DNA of 64,000 nt from Diphasiastrum complanatum (GCA_029204225.1 CM055113.1:31419730-31483729), one strand, 5' to 3'. Numbered from the stretch's first letter, positions 1-12,860 are shown. A program made the numbers and translations. The notes: generated by a model from the letters alone, not told the origin.

Positions 1-1189
1 TGGAGGTTTCCTTGAATACTTTGTGTTTATTTCTCATGCCAAGTTTCTTGTAGAAACATATTCAATCAACTTATTTCAAGACAAACATGAGGAATAGCAG
101 GTATCTTGCCACTCAATGCTTCTTAATATATCTTGCACTTTGCCTATTGGCTATTTCTTGCCCTATGCTAAAAGCATTGAGAAAGATGAAATAAAAATAG
201 GCAATTTTCCTTAAATTTTGATGAGCAAGGACTTCACTTGACTAGTTTTCCTCAAAGTTCTAGTCGCCGTTGTGGCTGAGTCCATCCTTCACCTTTGAAA
301 AAGTGATCTAAACTCAATTTATTGGTCTTTGTATGTTGTAATTTTAATTTTCATGTGAATTGCAGCCACTTTTTGATTGTAAGAAAAAGGTTGTCGAAGT
401 GGTTGCTTACAAATTTTGCCATTACAAAGGCCTAATCTTTGTAAAAGGCCAAATTATTGAGCTTGGCAAAAGAGTAGCAAACCTTGTAAATGATCGATAA
501 TGAATTCGAAGAGGCTACAAACCGTCCACATACATTTTTATTGGAAACTTGTAAAATTAAATAATGGATGCACTATCTCGAACTCCAAAGTCTATTGCCA
601 TCGAAAAAGAAATTGGTAACTAATACGATTGGGAGTTTGTAGTGATTTCACATTTTATAATCTAAAGTTTGAATTAAACAATGTGCCAATCAAAAACCTA
701 AACTTATAGTGTTACATGATATTGAAACTTAGAAGTATCGTTAAAAAGCAAATTTAGTGTTAGTATTGTCATTTAGAATGAGGTCCACAATTTGTAATAG
801 GTAAATTTCATCATCCATGCCATGGTTTGTAACTAACATTGAGGAGTAGTAGCAATGTGAGGTCAGATGAATATTGCAAGCTCCGGTCTATCCACATCAC
901 TCTTCTTCGTGCTATAATTCGAAGATGATGATTACAATGTTGAAGTGAGTCGTGAGATAACATACGTTTGTCTTCCCATGCCTCTTGCTTCGCCATTTCT
1001 ACCATGCCATCAAGAATTGTACATGGGTCTCTGCCTCTATAACTAATCTGCCTTTGTCATTTGCGTTATGCTTAGCAATCAAACGCATATGTTGGTATGC
1101 ATATGTATAGATGCCATAAGCTTGGGCCATATTTATGAAGATCGATGTGCGACTCTTCATTGACCTTTTCTTGAGCTCCATGCTCTTCC
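1..1189. other. No recognisable gene
   Basis: AT-rich sequence with no open frame resembling a known family on either strand. Short open stretches on the minus strand near 811-1290 have no recognisable domain. The right end runs into a copia integrase relic, so the last few hundred bases may be decayed retrotransposon, but I cannot show it. Confidence 0.5.
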
Positions 1190-1545
1190 GTCTCATTTGT
1201 TCCATCCAAAACCACACTCGGCCATATATTGAATAGAAAATTAGCACACAACAAAGCTTGATCCCAAAAGGATTTAGGAAGATTTGCACCTAACCTCATG
1301 GCTTTGGCTCCTTCACATAAGGTTCTATTCTTCCTCTCAGCCACTCCATTTTGTTGTGGTGTCCTTGGGCTTGTGTACTCCCTCTTGATCCCATTTGCAT
1401 CACAAAATGCTTTGAACTTGGTAGAAATGCACTCACCACCATTGTCACTCAAGCACTTGATCTTTGTAAAAAATTGGACCTCCCTTGCAATCTTTACCTT
1501 CCTCTCCTTGGCATATTTGTGAGCCTCATCACGCTCTACATTGGG
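1190..1545 (-). pseudogene. Ty1/copia integrase core fragment (relic)
   Basis: Read on the minus strand, this encodes part of a copia integrase core. The second catalytic aspartate lies in a SDNGGE motif (about 1446) and the glutamate in GVAERKNR (about 1338). Exactly 35 residues separate them, the spacing typical of retroviral-type integrases. TPQQNGVAERKNRTL is a copia hallmark. It is followed by a stretch like SFWDQALLCANFLFN, after which similarity fades near 1190. The first catalytic aspartate, the zinc-binding domain, reverse transcriptase and LTRs are not visible here. It resembles the integrase of element C (46.5-46.7 kb). It is a dead fragment and no function is expected. Confidence 0.85.
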
Positions 1546-1593
1546 TGACCATCCCATTCCATGTGTCACACAAGCCTTCAGTTGGTGATACAA

Positions 1594-3600
1594 AATGTCA
1601 ACCAGTCACATGGTCTGATTGATAACATGTTATGTCTAACGAGTTCAATCAGAGCCATCTTGCACATTATATAGGTGGCAAAGGGCCACGCTTGGCCAAT
1701 AGCACCCACAAAGTCACCACCTTATCCAAAACTTGTCTTTTCCTAATCATCGCTTCTAAGAACAATTTCTTGCCTATTGTCAGGCTAGGCTTTGCCTCGT
1801 GATGGCCAATGCTCAAAAGGAACATAGTTCATATACTAAACTTAACCAAGCAAAGTTCTTGATTGATGCATGAGCACTATAGTTCCCATAAAGGGTAAAA
1901 GAGATAGATGATTTTATGAATTCACTATTAGAAGAGACCTCGCTTCATGAGTGCTTGATTTGCATTTTCGACATCTTGCACACTCTACAAAGAATTTAGT
2001 GACACCAGTAGGGGGCTTTATCAAGGGTTGCATGCCACTATATCTCTCGTCACATATTTTGATTGTAGTTACATGTTCCAACATAAAAGGTACGTGCCCT
2101 TCAGAGAAACACTTGTGTATCCTCATGTGGCTTGCTTGTAGACTGTCCTCTACCACATACCGAAGTGATCAATGTCCTACTTGCAGGCTCATAGGCAGGA
2201 TGAGGGCTCCCTTTAGCGTGGATATCGAGCAGTGGAACGTATGCGGAGTTGCCGTTTGAAGAAAAACCTTTTGGCATGATTGGCCCTATCATGTGGAGTA
2301 GGTGGTTGTAATCTTAGTCTAGGCCACGTAATCTCATCAGTTTAGTTGAGCATGTGTAATCTTGACATGTTGAGAAGGTCCAACATGTTGTGCATCTCAC
2401 CCAAATGCCGTTGTAGTTGCAACTATTGAAATAGTTAAGAGGACAAAAAATCAACGGTTATGGTGTGAATGTTGTTGTACTTGTTGAATCTAGTTGAGAA
2501 GGCCTTTGGTCCATGTACCTACTGATTTTCTCAAGAGCGTTGCCCTTGATGATGATGAGGGATTAGGGGCTCTCACTCATTTATGCTCGACATAGTTGAA
2601 CTCGTTCTAGGATGCCTAGAAGCATTCAAACCTGTGAATATGGATGGCCCCATGTTTCCTTGCTTTGCACTTCTGGAGTTTAAAGGAAGATGAACTCGAC
2701 ACTTGAGCTTGTTGGATGTTTGAGAACTTGCACCACATGATCATATGTCACTACATGTAGTAACTTCAAGTCAAATTTGTGCTTCGTCAAAAATTCGCAT
2801 GCACATGGCAATGAATTGTGTGCACCCATTTGCCTGTTGAGACCAAGCAAGTGTAGCTTCACTGTGGTGATTGTGCCACTTACATGCTCCACCATTGTAA
2901 TACAAGGCTCCATGCCCTTTTCATATTTACCTTGGAAAAATCCCTTGACTTTCACATGCATGGTTGCAAAATCAAAACACACAAAAAAAATCTTAAAATT
3001 TTAATGCAACATGGAACATTATCAAATGATTACTCGGAAAACTATTCAACATAGAACTCACAATTACACTAGGAGATTGATCAAATACATATTGCAATCC
3101 TTTAATGAAAATATTCCAAACTATGCACACCTCTAGTATGGATGCTCAAATATGCTTTATGATTTGAAACTAGCCAAAAGCAAAGCGACGACTTTCTTCC
3201 TAGCAAGCTTATGACTTATCTTTGCGTCAAGAGAGAGTAGTGTTCAAGAATCACCAAATGATGAAACAAAGGAGGTACAAGTACTCTTAAGCCTAATGGT
3301 GGATGAGTATGAAAGATTGTAGATTAGGGCATGGTAGAAATACTAGTTTATGGTATATTCCATTCGAGCCTAGATAGAAAAAAGTTGACATTGCATTTTG
3401 GAACTTCGCTAGCTTAGAGCATTGTTCATAAGAACTTAGATTGTAGTATCTTTCAAGAGAGTTCCTCATCTATCTTGAATTTTTATTAGAACCTATGACC
3501 ACCATGAAGGGGTATTTTTGTTACTTCTCATGCTTCATTTCATTGACCTAGTTTTTGGGAGTGTATTTTTATAGTCTTTATGATCAAGAATTTCCTAAAG
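1594..3600. other. No recognisable gene
   Basis: Several minus-strand open stretches (1914-2156, 2101-2292, 2680-2982) have no motif I recognise, and plus-strand stops are frequent. It may be decayed transposon sequence flanking the integrase relic, but no LTR, PBS or TIR was found. Confidence 0.4.
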
Positions 3601-6600
3601 CTTATTTTGTTAGGCCCTAGAGGCAAATGACATGTATTTTACCTTACCCTAGAATTATTGTAAGTTCTTTTAATTGCACATTTTTTTTTTGCTTTTTAGT
3701 CAATATCATGACTGTTATAGAAAAATTCTCGGTAATAATAGAATACTCGAGCCTACTGACAATCGATGAATTCCCTTGGGAAGTGCTCCCAAGAATCGGA
3801 GGCTTTGGCTTTGAGAATGAATCATATTCTTCACTTGAACGACAATGTACATAGCTTAAAATTGGTTTAGTCATTTGGCATGAGAAACAATGGCTTGCAT
3901 GCGAGTCAAAAGATGCAAGAGAAATCCATAGAGTTATAATGAGAAGATGGTTAGCTAGAACATAGAATAGTTTTTCAAGAGCCACAAGTATTTACTTCAA
4001 TTCAAGTGTTAAGGACACATTTACTAATTGTTTAAAATTTACATGTTGAAAGGCTTGAAGTGTGAAACCACATTTCTACACCCTTCAAAACTAGAAACCT
4101 TCGTGAGACTATAACTTAGAAGTTCATACATCTTATCCAATTATTTATATTCATCCTTCTTAAGATTGCAAATTATGTATTATATAAAAGCTTAACGCAA
4201 ACAACTAAAGAATTTATACCATATAACGAACAAAATACATTTGAAAGATTCAAAATGTGAATTTTTAAGGATTTGTGCTATTACGTTATATTTTTTGCAA
4301 AGACACATGGCGGTGTGGCATATACGTGGTAGAACATTATTCTTGATTGACTTCAAGCCGCTGGTTGTCGAGGATTTAAAAGTACGAACCTGTTGGAAAC
4401 TAATTTTATATTGAAATTCTACTTAATAAAACAATATCAAGTTTAAAGCCTACTCTTTGTCTATGTGGCAACTTGAGTGCCTCTTAACCATTATTATTGC
4501 AACATGAAACACTTCTCTAACATTTTTCAACATATTTTTGCTACCTCACTATTTGATAATCACTGCTAGAAGGTGGAGGACATGTTGTGATGGCTTCTAG
4601 TGTTCTTCTTTGGAACTTAGGAAGTTAAAAGCCAAGTTTAGTGGATCCTTTTTAACTTCATTGTCTCTTTGATCAACATCTATAATGGTTAGAAGTGGGT
4701 CTCTGCCTGGCTTCATTATCATTCTAAAGCACTATCAAAATATGTTTCACATTGTTATTGCAATTGTGTTCCAAATGTAGTTAGCCATTATGCAAACGTC
4801 TCTTGAGCTCCTTGCTAAGTCATTTTGCAAAACTTGTGAAAGGGCTATCTTGGTCATCCCTTTTATGTGTCTATTTTCTACATTTCAATTGTTTTTGCCA
4901 ACAACCTCCTTGAAATCAATGTTTCTAATATTGGTTGTATCGGACTATTTGTCAGCAAGAAAAAAAATGTGGGATTAAATGTCAAACAATATTCTACTTC
5001 TGAGCAAATCTACATTTCTAGATTTTTTTGTATCTAGTTCACAAACATTACATTATTGTCCAAGCGACTTAGGTGTTTTGCATAAGGTTAAGAATAACTA
5101 TCGAGAAGAGAGGTGTATATGAGATTGAATGTTTTGCCTATGTAACAGTCGACTTGACAAGCTCTTTTGAAAATGATTGTTAGATCTTGAATTCCCTTTC
5201 TTGTCAATAAAGTGTAATCATGACCTCGTCCCCCTCCCCTCCTCTCCAAAAAGAAGAAAAAGTAAAGAATATATGACTATTTTGTTGTCCAGTGTTTGAG
5301 AGAGCTTTTTTATGTTACTCTCAAAAACGTACATTTTTGGAAGCTTCTCGGTTTTCTAAGGACTTTTTACATATAAATAGGGTTTATATGCCTATCTAAA
5401 AACTTGTCAAAAATTTCATGGCATCTGTTTTTGAGAAATAATGCTTATTCCATTCCTATACTTTGCCGGCTTTGGTGAACATTGCCATTATCGGGTTGTT
5501 GCCTTATGCTTTCCACGAGTTGCCTATTATATTCCTTTTGGAGCTCAATATTGTAAATCTGGATCACTTTATTTTTTTCATGATTGAAAAGAGCTCTTGG
5601 ATTATATTTAGGATCTTATGAGAAAGTTTGCATTGGCTGGTCATTAATTTTGAGACCCACTCTTAACACAGATCAAAGGCTTTGTGAAAGTTTTTAGGTT
5701 ATCCATCACATAAAAGTCGGTATATTTGAGATCTTGAAAGTCTTTTTTTGTGAAGGTTCTCTTAAGTGGCAAGACCCATTGCAAAGGTTTCCTTTTGTAA
5801 AAGTTCAAATTCATTGCCAAGTAACTCCATGCGAGAGATTTCATGAAACTTTGTAGGGCTTAAAAGCTTGCTTGTCCCTTAACAGAGCTTGGTGGTTGGC
5901 AGACTCTCTTGTGTGAGCATTTTGTTCAATCGCCCCTATTTGCCAGTGGGCTTGGATATGTGGACCTTTTGTTTTGGTACTTGGACCATGGCTTGATTGT
6001 TAAGTTTTCAATTATTATGGTAGTGACTTCAACATGAACAAGAAAACCATGCCATAAGAACTATATTTAATGCTCATTGCATTTCGTACCTCAATAGAAT
6101 AAACACAGTTTCTAGAAGTCTACCCACTCTATGTATTGCAATGGGATATTGTAATAAGAGGAATAATTGAGTTCCATTGAGATGTATATTCATCTTATCA
6201 ATCTATTAGCTTCCTTACAATAACAAATGGGCCTTGAAATCCTTAAGTGGTTTGAATGATTCTTGAGGCCTCACTATTTCTCAATCTTATATATAATGCA
6301 TGAGTGTTGTAGCCTCTAGCAGCTCAAATGATTTATTAGACTCTGAGGTTGTTAAGCTACACATGCATAGAGGTTTACTTCTTATGGAAGGAGTCAAGAC
6401 ATAATGTTTAGGATTACATTAGCTACAAAACGAATTTTTACATTCTCTTATCATATTTCTATACTTAATTTGAATTATTTGAATGCTCATATTCAATTAT
6501 AATGCTTGAGAAATTTATATGGCTTGAAATCCTATGTTGTTTTTTGAAACCATTTGTCAATGGATTTTGGATGTGCTTTTAACAGGAAATTGCTCGTAAT

Positions 6601-7174
6601 GCGTGAAAGGATATTTGGAACAATATATTGTTGACATATGAAACAATTTGTTCCTAAAGTATATAGACATCCTGGTTGTAGTGTGTGGAGTCATTGATTA
6701 CATTGATGTGCTAACCATTGTAAATTCAAAAGCAAACTTGTCTCGAGGTAGCATGATTCTTGCTACGCTCATATTAGCCATTTGCACTTACTTTTCATGT
6801 AAATAAATTTGCCATGATGTCGGGGCTAGCATTCAAATGACATGACTATGAAGGCTTTTATTATATTATGTAAGGCTATTCTATCCAATGAATTTTACAT
6901 CTGATGGCCATGTATTGTTGAGATGTGTACGCACGCGTGTGTGCATGTGTGTGTGCGTGCACGTGTGTGCAATCGATTTAAGTAGCTTCTAATGATACAC
7001 ATGCCTCTCTCACATCTAGTGTTCTAGTAGGTATATGATGGAGACCTTTCATGAATTCCTCAACATTGTCTTTTGAATACAATCAAATTCGTTAGTAACT
7101 ACATTCTCCCACGTGAGATTAACAAATGACCTTTAAATTTTTTATTATTACTACAAACAAATGCTAGCTCATGA
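3601..7174. other. No recognisable gene
   Basis: Around 3627-3985 both strands are open for 75-113 codons without a recognisable domain. The remainder (4.0-7.1 kb) is AT-rich with frequent stops in all frames. The only structured element is the alternating purine-pyrimidine tract at 6923-6971, listed separately. Confidence 0.4.
6923..6971. repeat. 49-bp uninterrupted alternating purine-pyrimidine tract
   Basis: Every base from 6923 to 6971 alternates purine and pyrimidine. The tract mixes TG/CA steps with several CG steps (for example GTACGCACGCGTGTGTGCAT). It is not a simple dinucleotide repeat. Such sequences are known to favour left-handed Z-DNA under negative supercoiling; whether this one does is inference. 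Confidence 0.8.
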
Positions 7175-7733
7175 GTGTATACATGTGAATTTATGAGTGA
7201 ACCTACATCTAAATTTAATAGGTTTTTTGATTTTTTGTATTATACCCAGTTATACTTCTTAACTCCCTCTACAAGACGTTGGCCCTGTATACATTCTAAG
7301 AAAACTAGGGGATTTAAATGCCTCTTAATAAATGACAAGCTTTTACGACTAGGTTCACCCCCTCAAAAACACGTGTCTCTATTTTTATCACATCACATCT
7401 TCATTCTAGAAAAAAATGTAAGAGTATGACCATCTAGCAATTTCTAACCTATTCATACTAAAAAAAAATAGTAGTTTTAGATTACTTAATAACGTAGTAT
7501 ATATAATCATAAACAATATTTTGCAGTTCTTTTTGAAGGTCAATAATTCCTCGATAGAATCTCAATGAAGATAGGTGCATGGAAGGTAAAATTACTAACA
7601 ATCGCGTATGATTGGGAAGCATCCAAAGGAGGTTTCTCAAAGAGTTTATCATTTGTGTTCATTGGGGATAAACTAATAGGGATCCCTTTTGGTAGTTCAA
7701 TAGTTTGTTTTAGAGCTAAGTGAGTAGCTTGAC

Positions 7734-7860
<127 letters not shown>

Positions 7861-8500
7861 GTAAGTGATGTGGACGACACTCTGATGCTCTGCAAGAGTG
7901 AGAAGCTTATTGCTGAAGTGAAGTATGACATCTCGAAACATTTCGAGATTGCAGATCTGGGAGAAGCTAGATGTTACATTGGCTTACAGATTGACATGGA
8001 CTATGAGGGAGGTAAATTGTATCTTCATCAGTCGAGATATACCTAGAAAATGTTAGAAGATTTCAGGATGCTGAATTGCAATGGAACGATTTACACCATA
8101 TAGGAAACTGATCGGATCGTTGATGTACCTTGCAGATAACACACATCCTAATATTGCTTATGCCGTGTTCAGGATGAGCCAATTCTGTACAAATCTAGGC
8201 TTGACTCATTGGAAGATTGCAAAACGAATTTTGCAATATCTTCAATTAACTAAAGATTTTGGTTTGTGTTATTCTTGTGATGTAGCGTTTCAGATGCTTT
8301 CCTACAATGATGCTAGCTAGGCATCTCTCAAGGACGACTACAAAAGTGTCTTAGGAGGATGCACCATCGCGTCAGGAGCATCAATTCTCTAGGTCTGCAA
8401 GAAGTAGACCATTGTGGCTCAATCATCCTGCGAAGCAGCAACAAAGATGGCCAATGAAATAATTTGGCTCAAACAGTTCCTTGACGAAATGGACGTATCA
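7861..8500 (+). pseudogene. Ty1/copia reverse transcriptase/RNase H 3' fragment (relic)
   Basis: The reading begins at the reverse transcriptase active-site region (DVDDTLMLC, corresponding to YVDD). It continues through SDISKHFEI-like and ARCYIGLQIDMDY segments, then RKLIGSLMYLADNTHPNIAYAV and an RNase H-like SYNDAS, each typical of copia pol. In-frame stops occur at about 8044, 8318 and 8390 and there is a frame change near 8046-8081. The end of RNase H is missing: the last recognisable stretch, near MANEIIWLKQFLDEM, runs into LTR-like sequence. The protein is closely related to the copia relic at 42.4-43.1 kb. It is non-functional. Confidence 0.88.
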
Positions 8501-9348
8501 TGACATCAGCAGAAGTACTCTAGAACGTGGCTAATCTGCCACTCTTGTAATTCGTGATTAGTTTCACGAACTATATACTTTCTGCTTGATGCATAATACT
8601 GTAAGATGAAAATATACAGAATTCATGTCCACCTGTGAGCGAGACAATTTTGTAAAAGGATCAGCAGATTCAGAAGTCCGCTAGTAAGCAAGACATTATT
8701 CGTGAGAGAATTGTATTTCTCTCACGCCAATGCACTGTGTGGATTTGTCGCACAATGCTTGAAATCAGAAGATCAATAGATAATATTGTAGCTGTTATGC
8801 GCATATTATTTTGAATGATTGTATGATCTCAAGTGAATATCTGTCTGTTACTATTCGTGTATATGATTCACTTGTTTATTCAATTCCGCACATTGGTTTG
8901 ATTTTGTTGCATGCTATAATAATCTATAACGTAGATCAGCAGTGTCTGTCTACATTCTGGAGGATTGTAGGAATGATATAGCCGGCAGTGACCATCAATC
9001 ATATTTGAATTCCACACGAACTGTTTTTTTCGCGAATGCCTTCGCTTCATGCGCTTTGTTTCGGTTCGCGATCACTTGGCTATAAGCATAAATCAATTTC
9101 AGAGCTTAAGTTTCATTTTGCTTCGCTTCATTTCATCCAGTTTCGTTTCGTTTCGTTTCATTTCGTCTCGTTACTGAGTCTGATTGATCTTTTCGTGAAT
9201 TCTTCTCTTTTGTCTAGTTTCGCTTCGTTTCGTTTCATTTCGTTGCAGAGCTCTTCTCGAGCAATTATTCGTGATCAGAACAGTTTCGCGAAATGTTTGC
9301 GAATCAGAATTGTACTGGAATTTTGAATTTGCACATTTTTCCATCAGT
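8500..9348 (+). mobile_element. Single copia LTR between a 3' pol end and a 5' gag start (boundaries approximate)
   Basis: This stretch lies after an RNase H end and before a gag start of the same copia family, where an LTR is expected. Its right edge is set by a degenerate primer binding site (TGGTATTAGTGCC, from about 9349) matching the initiator-Met tRNA-type site TGGTATCAGAGCC with two changes. The last 350 bp are rich in TTTCG steps, as is the end of the LTR at 28.2 kb. A related stretch (TAATCYGCCRCTCTTGTAAT) recurs near 36.03 kb. The left edge, at a TG near 8500-8530, is uncertain. Confidence 0.55.
9131..9246. repeat. TTTCG-rich low-complexity stretch
   Basis: Two clusters of the pentamer TTTCG/TTTCA (about 9136-9172 and 9220-9245) lie inside the putative LTR, probably in its R-U5 part. 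Similar TTCG-rich sequence precedes the PBS at 28288, which supports a common LTR family. Confidence 0.7.
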
Positions 9349-9460
9349 GGTATTAGTGCCACCTTGTCATAGTCTGACATAGCCGAAAAGCTATCAGATC
9401 TAGGAGGCTAAGCATTCAAACAAAGAACCATTAACAAGTGAGAATACAAATTCAGGAGCA

Positions 9461-10235
9461 ATGGCTTCAATAAATAGCATACAATCCAAGATCTGTACAG
9501 TCTTGGATTCATCAAGATCTAACTTCCTAGCATGGAAGGTTAAGATCTCGCTGATACTAAAGGGAGAAGGATTATTCCCCTGGGTAAATGGCACCGAGGA
9601 GATGCCTACAACAACAGGCAAGGAGCTACGCGAATGGAGGGAGGAGAATGACAAGGCAGTAGCCTTGTTATCATCATCCATCGAGGATAGCCTGACTCTT
9701 GACCTGGCTACACTAAAGCAAAAGAGTTGTGGGATACTCTACTCACAAGATTTCAGACAAAATCACGTAGTCAGATAATGATGCCTGAAAATCAGCTGAC
9801 AAACCTGCAGTGGGATGGCAAAGACCTCACTTCCTCTATTCCTTTCACTACACAATTCTGGAGCAGAAAATGCAGTGTCAGTAGAGAAGCAGCTCACTTA
9901 GCTGTTGAGAGCCTTACCAAGATCCTTCTAGACAACCAGAACACTGCTAGCAAAGGATCCTACAATGACACTCGAAAAAGCAATTGTCGAGATTCGAGAA
10001 GAAGTCGAGGCTCGAGAGCACCTTGATCACAAGGATGCTTCTGACCAAGCTCTCTACAGCAACAAGGAAAAGACAAAGAAACAATTCAAGCCTAAGAGGG
10101 AGTCAGATTGAAAGCAGGATTGTGATCAGCAAGCAGAAGGAACCAACAAAGGCAAATGGAAGAACAAAGGAAGGTCAAAACAACAAAGTGGAGACAAGAA
10201 GACATGCGTGAGATGCAAACGCGAAGGACATTTGC
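9461..10235 (+). pseudogene. Ty1/copia gag 5' fragment (relic)
   Basis: The start methionine at 9461 lies about 110 bp after the primer binding site. The first ~100 residues are Gag-like (NFLAWKVKISLILKGEGLF, then WREENDKAVALLSSSIEDSL). Frame changes near 9760 and 9985 break the reading. The distal part matches the Gag of the copy at 39.7 kb: IREEVEAREHLDHKDASDQAL, then the first zinc knuckle CVRCKREGH at about 10205-10231. The match stops inside the knuckle and the element is truncated there. Protease and pol are absent. Confidence 0.85.
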
Positions 10236-10239
10236 CTAT

Positions 10240-10420
10240 CTTAATTGCTACCTATAAGAACCCGTAAGGAACTTGTAAGTGGTTCGTAAAGAAACCTATA
10301 AGAAAACCTGTTATGAGGCCTTGAGATTATTGCCCGTAACAAGCCCGTAAGGAAACTTCTTATGAGACACTACGATCATTGCATAAGAAGCCCGTAAGGA
10401 AACCTATTAGTGTATCTTAT
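10240..10420. repeat. Short direct repeats of CCCGTAAGGAA type
   Basis: The motif CCCGTAAGGAA recurs at about 10261, 10343 and 10390, with related GTAAG and CTTATGAG words between. It abuts the broken gag relic. No gene or hairpin could be assigned. Confidence 0.5.
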
Positions 10421-11128
10421 GGAGCGTGCCGCTTACCAAGGAGGTGACGACTTTCAACGGGAGTAGTGTACAATAAAGGCAACAATGTCGCCCATCTCCT
10501 CATCTTGACGCTCAACTCTCTTGCATGATCATGTTCAAGACATCCACGTAATGGATGCCTCTTGCTTATTCTGCCTCTTGCTTAAAAAGCAGAATGTGCC
10601 ACTGCTATTTTTGCAACATCCAAGTGGCATATTGCATGGCATAATTGCAAGTAATAAATATTGTAAAAATTACATGGTCTTATTCCATTTCGTAATGCCT
10701 ATTCTCTTTTGTAATTGTCATGTGAATTAAAGAAAAAGACAGCCCAAGTGCTAATTATGTTTCATAAAACTTATGTGAAAAAAAGCAAATGGGTACCCAT
10801 TACTCAATGGAAGGTGCTCGGGCAGAGGACATTCTGTCAAATTTGAAGTCTCAAAAAATTTAGGAACAACCCCTCCAATACTCACCTAAAAATTTAAAAA
10901 AAAATCAATGGGCAAAATGTCTTCTCTAGGACGCCCTAATACATTATAATGAATGCACTATAATACATTTATAATACATTGTAGTGTGCACTACTTAGTA
11001 GGAGCAAGAGCTCGTTAACAGAGTGAACAAGAGCTATTTTTTGTGAACAAGAGCTAGTTAAGGAGTGAACAAGAGCTGTTTTTTGTGCTCGGATAATTGA
11101 GCGACTAGGTCCTGCACTAGATACTTCA
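10421..11128. other. No recognisable gene; short direct repeats at 11023-11077
   Basis: No supported coding frame was found. Three copies of GTGAACAAGAGCT occur at 11023, 11043 and 11065. The last of them lies just upstream of the RBR fragment start, and a similar sequence (AGTGAACGGGAGCTG) lies upstream of the RBR gene at 61.2 kb, so this may be remnant 5' flank of the RBR family. Confidence 0.5.
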
Positions 11129-11940
11129 ATGGAGGAATTGGCAGCAACAAAGATACAAAAGATCGAAATGGCGAGAGCCATTCTTGAAGCAAAGGAAGCT
11201 TGCTTTGATTGTGCCCAACACAATGATGCCTGTGCTGCGAACTTGGTGATTTCAATTAGAAGTGATAGGCCTCGCTGTGAGTTTGATTGTGCGGAACATA
11301 TTCAAGCTACATAGATTTCAGTCGCTACTAGTTTAATTCTTCAGGATGTATATTTTATTTAAACCTATATGGATAGCCCTAGTTGCTAGATTGATTGTTC
11401 ATAATGTTTATCTTATTTCATAGCGTACTTTGTCTTATCTTGTCCCTCACGTGAGATACAATATGCAGATCTCGCAAAAGAAGACGGACGTAATGCTATC
11501 TATCTCAGTATCTTGGAGCTGGGTAGTCTTACTCGGGAGGCGGAGGACCATGAGATGGCCTTAAGGGAGAGCTCGAGGTACTCCCAATTGGTTGCAAACC
11601 AAGAGCATAATTTCCAGTTAGCACGTTCCTTGACTGATTTGCCCAAAAGTGCATCATCTCCTTGCAGGTAACATCTTGGAGTTGGAATGAGGTTAAGCTT
11701 GCATGTTCTACATCCAATCACTAGAGGTGGACGATCGGAACATGAGAAAGGAAAGAGAGATCCAGAAAACTTTGTTGGTGATGATCTTATTTGGGAAAGG
11801 GAAATTGCACAAACGTACCAGAAGTGGAAAGATCTAGCTGACTATAAGAGTGGGCTCGAGGAAGTCCGCCAGATTTGCATAGAAAAAATACCCTCCGATC
11901 AGAAAAAACAACAAAAATCGGTCAAATCTGCCAGATCTTG
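11129..11940 (+). pseudogene. RBR E3 ligase, 5' half only (broken copy A)
   Basis: Three separated coding pieces resemble the N-terminal half of a plant RBR ubiquitin ligase. Piece 1 starts at 11129 (MEELAATKIQKIEMAR) and resembles the first exon of the 61.2-kb gene (MDDLAAAANTQIVEMEN). Piece 2 (about 11469-11667) follows an AG acceptor, encodes DRELA-like helical sequence (EAEDHEMALRESSRY, then NFQLARSL) and ends at a possible GT donor. Piece 3 (about 11830-11900) ends with EEVRQICIEKIPS, aligning to REVCRICMEKKPA at the start of RING1. The first zinc-binding cysteine is replaced. No RING1 remainder, IBR or RING2 follows. The 61-kb gene has no equivalent of piece 2. Expression is not expected. 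Confidence 0.6.
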
Positions 11941-12489
11941 GTCAAAAGGAGACAAAATCGTCATCAAAGCTGATAACTTTTTACTCTCTTTCAGGAAATG
12001 TTTGCCGAGTTACAAGCATCTTATGTTTTGATCACAGAACCTTCAGTTTGAAGGGCGAACATTCCTTCTCAGTAGATTTCCAAAACCATCAGAAAAACCA
12101 TCAGAAAGCACCAAAAAACATCGAAAACCCAAAAAATACAAAAAAAGAACATTCGTCTGATTCACTGTGCATAGGTGTGATTTAGATCTATCTACTGCCA
12201 GGTCGACCAATGTTAATTCTAAAAATAGAAGTTCAAAAGTGACTGTTCATCTAGAAATAGATAAATTTTACAAAATTTCTAGTTTCCAGAAAGAACCTTT
12301 GCTAGAAACCTTCGCCAAAGTCTGTGTTAGTCTGATTTACCATTTTTGGTTCATTAGTGAGTTCGGCGAACGATAAGCAGAGGCCACGTGTCATATTGTT
12401 CAATTTTTGTCAAAAAAATCTCTTTTTTGCAAAAATAATAGTATTATATTTGTAACCTTCATCAAAACCTTCGTTGAAACTTCTGTGGA
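11941..12489. other. No recognisable gene
   Basis: AT-rich sequence with short open stretches and no recognisable domain. It lies between the broken RBR 5' half and a dispersed repeat. Confidence 0.45.
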
Positions 12490-12519
12490 TTTCATTTATA
12501 GTAAGTTACTATTGTTGAG

Positions 12520-12835
12520 AACATTAATTTTGTCAAAAACTTCATAGACTTAAAAGTTAAAACAGAACCTAATGATTTTCCAATGGAAATTTCAATGGCC
12601 AAATGGTCTTCACACCCATGTAGCTTTGCATAGCAAATATCATGTTAAGAAAAATTGTCAATAAAGACTTGGACACTCATTATATTGATTGCAACACGTT
12701 ACAAAAAATCAAAAAAGTTGGAATACATAATTGATAAAACTAGTGATTGCATTGAACTAAAAATTTCAAACAATATCAAACTAAGAATGTCCACGATGTT
12801 GACAAGATGTGCAAGGAACAACGCTCCAATGTGCA
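12520..12835 (-). repeat. Inverted copy of the sequence at 26.72-27.02 kb (CACTA-linked)
   Basis: Read in reverse complement this stretch matches about 26720-27020 with few changes. Shared words include TAGCTTTGCATAGCAAATAT, AATTGTCAATAAAGACTTGG and AACTAAGAATGTCCA. The counterpart lies directly upstream of the TNP2-like transposase relic, so this is probably an orphan piece of the same CACTA family. Immediately after it, 12828-12900 matches 36716-36772 in inverted orientation. Confidence 0.75.
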
Positions 12836-12860
12836 AGCTACCAAACGAAACGTAAAGGAC

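Noticed and set aside
10240-10420. Possible CRISPR-like repeats (CCCGTAAGGAA)
   Set aside because: Spacing is irregular, units are short and imperfect, and the context is plant nuclear DNA.
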